64,000 bases of DNA from Hypomesus transpacificus (Eukaryota; Chordata; Actinopteri; Osmeriformes; Osmeridae): positions 6,792,017-6,856,016 of the forward strand of contig NC_061074.1 of the NCBI RefSeq assembly GCF_021917145.1, in the 5' to 3' direction. The notes under the pieces were generated by a model. The model was not told the DNA's origin. It saw only the letters and a program-made list of their open reading frames with translations, and searched no databases. This document shows positions 55,203 through 64,000 of the stretch, one piece after another; the first letter of the stretch is position 1, and the number at the start of each line of letters is the position of its first letter. The position numbers and the translations under genes were made by a program.

Positions 55203-55909
55203 TCACACACACACACACTCTCTAGAACAGTCCACCCAATCTCTCTCTGAAAAGGGATTACTCACGCCACAGCCATCCAGCTGGAAGGTATTTGAGGGGG
55301 CACAGGGAGAGACGCCACCTCCCCACAGTGCTCAGAGAAGTAGACCCCCGCCACGCTGGACACATGGTTCCCAGGGAAGTTCAGCAACGTGTTCTGTCCT
55401 GGGTTCGACTGGGCCCAGCTCCAGGCCTGCCCCGCCAGCAGCAGCCCACCTCCAGCCTTCATGAACTCCACCAGCCCCTTCTCCTCCCCCTTCACACTGT
55501 AGACATTGGTTACGTACACCCCCAGCCCCTGGGTCAGAGGCCCCACCCGGGTCTCCATGCGGCCCCCGCTGATCTGGCCCACCAGGGCGCTGCAGCTGGG
55601 GTGGATCCCCACAGAGGGGCTGTCCTGGGCTGGATCAGCGCTCAGCCAGGCCAGGGCGTTGTCCACTAGATTGGGGAAGGTGGTAAGGTAGCTCTCGTGG
55701 CCCAGGACCACCAGGCGGCCACGGCCATAAAAGGAGGCCGCCATCAGGACCTGGCCCCTGGTGTTCATGGCCAGGGGGAAAGCGTGGTCCCCGATGAGGA
55801 CCAGGTCGGAGGGGATGCTGGGCCCACCGAGGTCCAGCTCCTGGATGCCCCTCATCAGGGAGGAGTAAGACTCCTCCAGGAGAGAGGAGCTCCTGCTGCT
55901 CTGAGTCAT
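51126..55909 (-). CDS. tcaf1: TRPM8 channel-associated factor (TCAF/FAM115 family), M60-like domain
   Basis: TCAF proteins bind and tune the cold channel TRPM8 in mammals; fish members are less studied. Exons on minus strand: 55909-55266, 54525-54017, 53893-53592, 53414-53240, 53153-53059, 52910-52697, 52273-52037, 51828-51491, 51368-51126. They total 2757 nt, 918 aa, with no frame break; human TCAF1 is of similar length. The N-terminal half contains two related segments, each with a GHAFPLA- or HGPLAFPIG-type start, GRGRLVVLGHESYL or GQGRVIVVSHEGYL, and a GGGLLxxGxAW motif, i.e. an internal duplication. The C-terminal half is the peptidase M60-like domain with HELGHNQQ (about 760-767) and a downstream Glu. 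No signal peptide. Which of TCAF1/2 it matches cannot be decided. Confidence 0.92.
54526..54611. repeat. (GA)n microsatellite forming the tcaf exon 2 acceptor tract
   Basis: On the minus strand this is a CT tract ending CTAG directly before the exon, so the microsatellite is also the polypyrimidine tract. Confidence 0.95.
54671..54868 (+). mobile_element. tRNA-derived SINE
   Basis: Starts with GGCTGAGCGGTGAGGGAGTC (A-box, tRNA-Leu-like), has a B-box GGATCGATTCCCC, then CTTGGGCAAGGCACTTCACC and a tail GTAAGTCGCTCTGGATAAGA, GCGTCTGCTAAATG. Sits in tcaf intron 1, antisense to the gene. Confidence 0.85.
55101..55133 (+). repeat. 33-bp copy of the dpf1 exon 7/intron 7 junction
   Basis: Identical to 29912-29944 and, as there, followed by a (CT)n tract (55138-55205). 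Located in tcaf intron 1. Confidence 0.9.
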
Positions 55910-57391
55910 GGCTGGGTAGGGGGGTGTTGGGGGTAGTTGACTGGGAACAGGACGGCTAAGTTATCTCGTAAGCAGGTAAGGTCACTCTGCATGGAGGAAT
56001 TTGACAGAACTGTAATTAGACATGTAACCCAAATCAAGCACATGCAAATAAACAATTAAAATGTTCAGAAAATAATCTACGTCTCTCTCTCTTGAAATAG
56101 ACTATTAATCTGCAAGTAGCTGCACAAAAAACATTAACAGAAGTAAAACTTGCCTGTTTTTATAGTAAATCCACTGCTTATATCACACTGATAATGACAC
56201 ATAGAAAAACTGACATAAAACATATAATCCAGTGACCGAAGGACAGTCTGAACAGCACAGAACACAATGAGAGAAAGTACAGTTCTCTGAAGAAACTGAA
56301 CTGGAGGAGGGCCATTTTCTAAGTATCCAATGCCAAGCCAGGTTTCCGCCATAAAAAGGGCAGGGTCATGTCTCAGTGGCCAGTGCAGCAGGAATCGCAA
56401 GTCAATCAACTTATTTGGGCAAGGAGGAAAGGATGCAGAAAACTCTAACCAGCTTAACCTGTTTTTCCTAAATGTCACCTGACCAGACATGCAATGTCTA
56501 ACTCGCCAACTCACCAGCATTGTCAACCAGCTGTATGGCACACATCATGTATGCCTGGGATGTAGGTTGTCAGAGAATCCTGTCCAATGACTTGCCTACG
56601 AGACAAACGTGTGTTGGTGCGGTATAGCATCAGTGGTTGATTTAGTAGTCAAATCAAATTAAATGTTATTTGTGGCCTATTGTACATTACCCACACTTAA
56701 CCCAAAACCAAACTCTCACTGAGTAATGCACTTCAAATTAAATGAAATGGTAACCCTTGCTCGAAATACCTGTCAAGACGGCATGTGGTTCATTGGACTC
56801 GGCACAATCGGTTCACGGTTTCACGAAAACCTTATGATTCCGGGGGATACTTTTAACTAATCACTCCGCGTTCTCTGCCTTAAGTGAACTTCTAGACGGA
56901 ATACACCCAAAGACGCCGAGGCGTAGACGGATGTATTTTGATGATGGACACGTTTCATTTTATTGGTGTAACAGTGAATCTACTCCGCTCTCAGAAGTGT
57001 TGAAGCTAACTTGCTAACTGGATAAATCGTGCCGCAAATCTTCTCCTGAAAAGTAAGCTAGATTTGTGGAGGAACTGAATAATTTACGAAATAATAAGTG
57101 TATCTCATTATACTTGCACGCACGACATAGTATTAGTACTGCATATTATGTTGGTGCCAATTAGCAATAGTTTAACAAAGCAAAGCTTTAGCAAGTTTGT
57201 GTTCATGATGAACAAAGTCCACAAAGTGTGGGCAAGGGCATCGTTTGGATCTTTCTTGCAAGTTTACTGGCTTAATTGATTTAACCATGTTACTGAATTT
57301 CTTGTCAGTTAAACAATGTCAGTTATTTGGAAGTCATTTTCGGAAAAGCTTTATTTGAGAGTAATATTACTCTCTTATTTACTGCAGAGAA
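55910..57391. other. Head-to-head interval between tcaf and pnkp
   Basis: Presumed divergent promoters. A likely non-coding first exon of pnkp ends at about 57050 (CTCCTGAAAA|gtaagc) and splices to the acceptor at 57387 just before the start codon. Otherwise unique-looking, mildly AT-rich sequence. Confidence 0.45.
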
Positions 57392-60300
57392 ATGCAGTGC
57401 ACTCTGGTGAGTAAAGAAGGTTCCTGCGTCCCACTACCGGACGGACGAGCCGTGATTCTGGGTCGAGGTCCGGTGACCGGAGTCGCCGATAAGAAGTGCT
57501 CCAGACACCAGGGTAAGAGAGGGAGGAAGATGCCTTTATTTAAATGCTGTCTCCCTGTATATCTATCTGATGGATTAGACCATGTTCTGCCTTTCTCTCC
57601 CTAGTGAAGCTGGTAGCGTGCTATGCAGACCAGAATGTTCTTGTGACTCAGGTACCAGCATCTGTCCATGCCCACACCCAACTGTACCTCACTTTATCTT
57701 ACAAACAGTATCTTCATCTTTCCCTCTTCAGTGTTGTTTTGAATGTGCAGGTCATCTTATAACCATCGTCATTCTGTCCCCCTCACCACTCTTCTCTCTC
57801 TGTGTCTATCTAACTTTCCCCTCGCTTTATTCATTTTCTCTCTCTGCCTCCATATTACCCCTCCCCACCCTCTCAGCTGGGTCCTAACCCCTGCTCCCTG
57901 GGTGATGAGAACCTTATCAGGGGCCAGTCAGGGCGGCTTCCCAGGGACGGCACCCTCTTCCTGGTCCACCAGAGCCACCCCTTCCGGGTCCAGTACTCTG
58001 ATGGCTCCCCAGAACCAAGAACCATGGGTGCCGATAGGCTCAAGGCCACAGACAAGACCAGAGGAGGGAAGAACGAGAGCCCTGCTCCCAAACGCAGCAT
58101 CAAAGACTTCTTTGCTTCTTCTCCCAAGAAGGTACAGGAAGGAGGCTGGGATGTGCCTCGTGTCTGCAAGACTTCTGACCCTGATGCCACAACAGGTCTT
58201 ATTTGCAACCAAAGAAATGACTGTTTTTGTTCAGGCATCCAAGCGGTCACACAGCCCTGATGAGGACCCCAGGGGGAAGCGCCAGAGGGCTACTGAGGAT
58301 GAGGATGAGAGCCTGGCTGAAGAGAAACTCAGACAGCTACAGGAGCTGGCAGAGAGGGCCAGCAGCACCAAGCACTCAGGTTCTTCATCATCATCATCAT
58401 CATTGTCGTCTGCAGCCTGTTCCCAGAGCCAGTGGGAACAGATAGGCAACCTGCTGCTCTACACAGCTGCTGGAGTGAAAGGAAGAAATAAGGTTGGTCT
58501 AACTATCTGTTTTCTGACTTCACTGTTTTGTTTCTGCAGTATGGTCATGTCCAGGTATGTAAGAGTTTAGTGCCATCTTGAAGAAACGGGTGAAGAAGAG
58601 GAGGCCACTGTAGATGATTGAGACTAACCCCTTATCCCCTCATCTGTGGACCAGATTGCAGGCTTCGACATTGATGGTTGCATCATCACTACCAAGTCAG
58701 GGAAGGTGTTTCCTACCGGCCCTGATGACTGGAAGTATGTCTGCCCATTGTTTTATATATATATATGTGTGTGTGTGTGTGTGGGGGGGGGGGGGGGGTA
58801 TGCCTGTCTGCCTGACTGTCTGGAGTGACCTTTTATTCAGTCACTAATGGTAAACAGGCTAAATGATTCACAGCTACTTTTACCGATTTACTAACATGGT
58901 GACCCGCTCTTGCTTTGATCGTCAGGATTCTGTTCCCTGAGATCCAGCCTCGTTTGGCCAGCCTGCTGCAGAAAGGCTACAAGGTGAGAGAGACACCACA
59001 TGTACTGCATGAGATCCACCTTTGGAAGTGTAACACAAACAAGGGCTTAACTAGAGACCAGGGCTTAGTGCTAAGCTCTGAGGAGAGCCATACAGGGTTG
59101 ACTGCAGACCCTGAGGAAGCTTCTTCTTCTCAGGTGGTGTTCTTCACTAACCAGATGGGCATAACCAGAGGCAAGCTGAAGCCAGAGGACTTCAAGTTTA
59201 AAGTGGAGAACATCCTGAAAACCCTCCAGCTACCTATACAGGTGGGCTGGGGAACACACGCCTGCACACATTCAGTACATGTACACTCATCCCTTTATAC
59301 ATACACACAGATGGAGTGTTATAGCATGTGGTGTGTGTGTGTGTGTGTGTTCAGGTGTTTGTAGCATCCGGTCCTGGTGTGTACAGAAAGCCTGTGACAG
59401 GGATGTGGGAGCACCTGTCTGAGAAGGTAAGACAAACACACACACCCCCTCAGGCACACACACACCCTCACACACTCTGTCAGACCCACCCCATCAGGCA
59501 CCCTACACACCCTCTGTCACATCTGTATTTTGATTAGCCTTGGTGTGTCATCCCTTTTCTCAGTATTTCCATTCCTTGAACGGTGTTAAATCCCACAAGC
59601 TGTGCTGTGTGTGAAGGGTAGACTAACATGTGTGTTTGTGTGTGTGTGTCCAGGCCAACGGAGGCGTGTCTGTGGACAGGAGCCAGAGTTTGTATGTGGG
59701 AGGTGAGTCAGCTGTTTGTTCTCTCTCTCTCTCACTCACTTATTCACTCACTTATTCACTCACTCACTCACTCACTCACTCACTCACTCACCCACTCACA
59801 CACACACAGCTGACATAGTGCTCTGAATCAGATGCAGCAGGCCGGCCGGTCAACTGGGCTCCAGGGAAGAAGAAGAAAGATTTCTCCTGCAGTGACAGAC
59901 TGGTGAGACTTCCCTTGTATCTCTCGACCGGTGAGAGCACAGAGAGAAAGACCCGACCCCTACTACCCTCTGACACTCACTCTCCTCGTTCCTCTCCCTT
60001 TCGTTCTCTCCCTCGCTCTGTCTCTCTCCATCCCCCTTCTAACCTCTATCCCTCCCCCAGTTTGCTCTGAACCTCCAGCTGCAGTTCCACACTCCAGAGG
60101 AGTTCTTCCTGGGTTGGAAGAGTGCCCCCTACAGTCTGCCTGACTTTGACCCGGTGAGTGACTGGACCTGCTGTGTCTAGAAAACAGTTGGGAAGATGTT
60201 TCAAGGGGTATCTTAAACGTGTGTGTGTGTGCACGTACATTTTCTCCCTCAGAGGAAGTTAGACGTCAATGCCCGCCTCTACGACCCACCCAGTGCCTCT

Positions 60301-60461
60301 CTCACTTCCAGCAAACAGGAAATCATCGTTGCTGTGGGTTACCCTGCTTGTGAGTGGAATATTTTACATTCTTAAAATTGCAGTCTTATTATTCTCTTAG
60401 TTTAGGATCATTCTCCTCTCTCGTTCTCTCTCTCTCATACACTCTCACTTTCTCTCCTTTT

Positions 60462-60521
<60 letters not shown>

Positions 60522-61659
60522 TCCTTCTTTGTCTTTCTAACTCTTTCTCTTACACCAACACTCCGCTGTCTCTCTCCCACCTTTCATTGTCCTCCAGCGG
60601 GAAAGTCTACATTCTTCCACAAACACATCGTCCCTCAGGGCTACGCCTACGCCAATAGGGTAAGTATAGGGGGAGCCATGGCTCCCTCAGACATCAGACA
60701 TGAACCCTATGTGACCCCTGAGCCCTCATAGTGACCTCTGACCTGTGTGTGTCAGGACACCCTGGGCTCCTGGCAGAGCTGTGTGTCAGCGTGTCAGCGG
60801 GCCCTGAAGGAGGGCCGGAGTGTTGTCATTGACAACACCAACCCAGACATTGAATCTCGCAAACGGTAACGCTGTGTGTGTTTGCCCCAGTGCTTCTCTG
60901 TGTGTGTCTTATTTGTGTATGTGTGTGTGTAGAAATGGTGTGTGTTGTAAACATTTGTGTGTTTGAATTCATCTCCAGGTATGTGGAGGTGGCCCAGACA
61001 GCAGGGGTCTTCTGTCGCTGTTTCCTGTTCTCTGCTTCTCTGGAGCAGGCCAAGCACAACAACAGAGTAATATCCCTTATTCTCTATATATGAATGATCC
61101 TCTCTCCATCTCTTCTCACTCTCTTCTGTAAATCCTCTTTTTATTCTCCCACCTTTATCTCCTTATTTTATTCTATGTATTAAATGTCCATCTGTCTTCT
61201 TGGTAAATTAGTTTTTGATACAGCTCTGTTTCCTTAGTGATTCTGAGTGTCTCACACATTAAACTCGTCTTCTTCTGGTGTATTGCAGTTCCGTGAGATG
61301 ATGCCCTCCACTGTCAAACACGTCAAGGTCAACGACATGGTGTTCCACAGCTATAAGTAAGTTGTGGTCACCTCACCTCCATACAGCCAGTCCACATCTA
61401 TCTGCTCTGCTATGGAGTTTCGAGACAGGAGAGAGAAAGGGACGAGAAAATGAGGGAGCAAGAGAAAAAGAAAAACAAGGAAAAGATGCAGGCTAGGGTT
61501 GGTTTGTCTTATGAACAGAATTCCCATCTCTCTCCCAGGAAAAAGTTTCTTCCTCCCAGCCTGTCTGAGGGCTTCTCCGAAATCCTGGAGATCCACTTTG
61601 TTCCAGAATTCGTAGACAACCAATCAGAGTCCCTCTTCCGGCAGTTCTCAGAAGGCTAG
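57392..61659 (+). CDS. pnkp: Polynucleotide kinase 3'-phosphatase
   Basis: PNKP repairs DNA ends in single-strand-break and end-joining repair by removing 3'-phosphates and adding 5'-phosphates. Seventeen coding exons: 57392-57512, 57605-57651, 57877-58131, 58235-58492, 58655-58734, 58926-58983, 59134-59241, 59355-59426, 59654-59702, 59832-59902, 60061-60153, 60253-60349, 60598-60659, 60756-60865, 60979-61066, 61289-61356, 61539-61659; 585 aa, no frame break. Order: FHA domain ([16 protein letters not shown]), a Ser/acidic linker with KRQR-type basic patch, HAD phosphatase ([29 protein letters not shown]), then kinase P-loop GYPASGKST and IDNTNPD. The C-terminus QFSEG is typical. The linker is longer than in human (521 aa) and has a Ser run encoded by TCA repeats. 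Confidence 0.97.
59720..59800. repeat. (CTCA)n microsatellite in pnkp intron
   Basis: CACTTATT/CACT interruptions then perfect CTCA units. Confidence 0.93.
60461..60527. repeat. (CTTT)n microsatellite in pnkp intron
   Basis: About 16 TTTC units between two pnkp exons. Confidence 0.95.
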
Positions 61660-61813
61660 GGGAACAGCTTCCTGTCCAGTGGGTACCATTTGAGGCAGGT
61701 CCTGTCCAACCACAGCCCTGAGCCAGGATATGAAAACTGTCATTTTGGGCGAGTTATTTGTCAGGCATTTGTTCAGTAACAAGTTTGTGAAAATGGTGAC
61801 CTTTACTTTGTCC

Positions 61814-61819
61814 AATAAA
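61814..61819 (+). terminator. pnkp polyadenylation signal
   Basis: AATAAA 155 bp after the stop, in the short gap before the convergent complement gene. Confidence 0.75.
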
Positions 61820-62110
61820 GCTTGATGAAACAAACACACATACGCCTGAAGCTGTTATTGTTTATATGAAGATGCTGTACATGACATTTAAAATACACAA
61901 GAGTTATGGAGAGTAGAATGTTCAGCTAGCAGGCCATTGAATATAAACTAGCCCACCTTTTCATGGGGAGTGGGAAGGCGCAGGGCAGAGTGTTCAAGTA
62001 TGCATTTAAAGCTTTTGATCAAGTGGAAACTTGGGAGTAAGTGTCAGAAGTGTCCACATCCTCGGAAACAGGATAGAAAAATCTTTTCAGGATGTGATGT
62101 CATCATGCAC

Positions 62111-63902
62111 TCATTCGTCCGGAAGGAAGTCCAATTTCGTCCCCAGGTGCTGCCGCAACCATGGCATCAGCTTGAAGATGTTGATGTGGAAATCTCGAGC
62201 GTGCTCCTTATCGCTTGGCTTCTTGTTTATGTCCACCGTGCCCCAGCTCACCACCCCCACCTGCAGGACAGCCGGGGAAAACACAGCTGGGATCACTGCT
62301 TTGCCACAAGGCTACAAAGTGGTGTAATGTTACATGAACAGAATACAGGGGATTTAGGTTGCTACATGTCTAGGACTGGACTTAGATTAGATAGAAGCTT
62401 TTTTTTTCCTTAAAGGAAATTCAGAGTTGGAAGTGGGTTCTCACCTGGAAGTTCCTCATTCTTTTGGTCAAGAACAGACCACCACCAGAGTCACCTGTAA
62501 CAGCGTAGGGACATCAGGTGAGATAACTTGATGTGTGTGTGTGTGTTTACTACCTCTCTCCTGTAATGTACCTTTGGTGCTGGAAGCATCCATCTGTGAC
62601 GGGGTTCCTCCGGTACACAGGAACCTGTCAGGAACATACTCATCCAGAGTTACAGTCGTGTTCTGGGTCAGGGTCCTCTCTGCATGCTTCACACAGTCAG
62701 GCCTCTGGACGGTTACACACACACACACACACACACACAGATACACAGAGACAGACAAAGAATACAATAACACATTATGTGAGATATTGAGAAGGTGAAT
62801 TGACTGACTGGAATATGTGTGTCTGTCTTCACTTACCCTACTACCAGTGTGGATGTGTGTTTGTTTGCGGGTTTCCTTGTGGATGAAGTAGGCTCTGGTC
62901 ATCTCTGTTGGCAATAAGGCATTCCCTGAAACACACGTACATACATGCAGAACAATGAATAAACCGTGCAATGGATCTATGATGACATGGGTCTGAGAAT
63001 TCTGTGGAATTTGATGTCACAGGTTAAGAGGTTATGTCTTACAGTGCTGTTTACAGGTGGAATCAGGCCCCATCTTCATAGCATGGCTGGCTGGCTTAGT
63101 GCACGGCAAACAGATAGGCCTGTCGAACATGCACATACACACATGCATTTACTAGTCGTAATGTTGAGAGATTATAAATGCAAATGCGTTCAATGAGTCC
63201 CCACCTGGCCTTCTGAGAGATTGGGATGCTCTTCTGCACCTTCACCAGAGCAATGTCATAGTCGTAGAACTCCTTTACGTTCTTGTGTTTGAGACCCATC
63301 ACGTCATACAGAGGATGCAGAAACAGGTTTCCAGCCGATACTGAACCTCCCCCTGGTGGACACACACAGCAACTACAGTGTTCGCATCCACTCAGCACCA
63401 GTTCAAATGGTGTACTCAAAAAACACATTTGTTTGCAAGACGACAATAACACAGACACGAGTGACTGACCGTATTCAATAGTGGTCTTCTGTTCCTCCAG
63501 CCCCTTGTGGCCAGCGTTGGAGAAGCAGTGAGCGGCCGTCAGAACCCAGTCCTCGCTTATGATGGTGCCCTGGCACTTCTCATTTCTAGACCCGGTCTGG
63601 AGATGAACCACACAGAGGAAGGGCCCAGAGACCAGGGTTTATAAAGGAAATGTGTTAGGAATAGCATATTGTCATTGGAGAGGTGTCTGGGTTTATTATC
63701 ATTTATTCATCAATCTATCCTTCCATCTATCAACATCTCCAGCCATCCACCCATCCACCCATCCATCCATCCATCCATTCAACCCCGGTATTGAAGAGGG
63801 TTTGCACCGTGATGATGTTGACATGCCAGGGTCTGGTGTGAGCTTTACTGTTGCTGGAGACATCCTCTTGTGCAATACCACACATGATCACACTCTCATC
63901 AC
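62111..63902 (-). CDS. cfb: Complement factor B/C2-like, serine-protease domain (5' partial)
   Basis: Factor B and C2 supply the protease subunit of complement C3 convertases in plasma. Exons on minus strand: 63902-63784, 63596-63470, 63352-63205, 63119-63055, 62925-62837, 62704-62572, 62494-62445, 62260-62111, all in phase; the gene continues beyond the right edge. Catalytic residues are visible: His in LTAAHCF, Asp in FYDYDIALVKV, Ser in GDSGGG. RPICLPC, DRFLCTGG and the C-terminal HARDFHINIFKLMPWL are hallmarks of the factor B/C2 protease rather than trypsin-like digestive enzymes. The residue after GDSGG is Gly instead of the common Pro. The CCP and von Willebrand A domains should lie outside the window. 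B versus C2 cannot be separated here. It is convergent with pnkp. Confidence 0.9.
63735..63780. repeat. (CCAT)n microsatellite
   Basis: CCATCCACC and CCAT units in the complement gene intron. Confidence 0.9.
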
Positions 63903-64000
63903 CTGTACACACACACACAACACAGAAGATTAATTATTATTGAGCCGGTGGGACGAACGGACAGACAGACAGACAAACAGATAGATAGATAGAAAGATCA

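Overview
This 64 kb window is vertebrate nuclear DNA, almost certainly from a teleost fish. Its genes have many short exons with GT-AG splice sites and fish-like orthologues, tRNA-derived SINEs with the teleost 3' tail are present, and the DNA between exons is unusually full of (CT)n, (CA)n and (GA)n tracts and minisatellites. I could not settle the order or species. No prokaryotic or viral genes, CRISPR arrays or rRNA genes were seen.

Layout: (1) 1-1320 (+), the last two exons in view of a Numb-family adaptor, most likely numbl. (2) 9038-14234 (-), a complete 12-exon zfyve1-type gene of 655 codons that lacks the usual zinc-binding N-terminus. (3) 16688-41257 (+), dpf1, a BAF chromatin-remodelling subunit in 10 exons with huge repeat-filled introns; exons 2-4 as sequenced carry four single-base frame breaks. 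(4) 48696-50106 (+), a secreted ENDOD1-like nuclease in three exons. (5) 51126-55909 (-), a TCAF (TRPM8 channel-associated factor) gene, nine exons, 918 aa. (6) 57392-61659 (+), pnkp, the DNA-end repair kinase/phosphatase, 17 coding exons, 585 aa. (7) 62111-63902 (-), the serine-protease end of a complement factor B/C2-like gene that runs off the right edge. A weaker candidate, a minus-strand exon near 2.4 kb, belongs to no gene I recognise.

The genes do not form a pathway. The left cluster (numbl, zfyve1-like, dpf1) looks like the ohnologous counterpart of the human 14q24 block with NUMB, ZFYVE1 and DPF3. Numbl and zfyve1-like are tail to tail; zfyve1-like and dpf1 are head to head, about 2.45 kb apart.

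Most DNA from 17 to 48 kb is dpf1 intron or intergenic sequence dominated by simple repeats. The most striking non-genic item is a 931 bp foldback element (38051-38981) with long inverted arms and a TA target-site duplication. All exon coordinates come from reading splice signals by eye and checking phase; for zfyve1-like, endod1-like, tcaf and pnkp the exon lengths sum to an intact frame.
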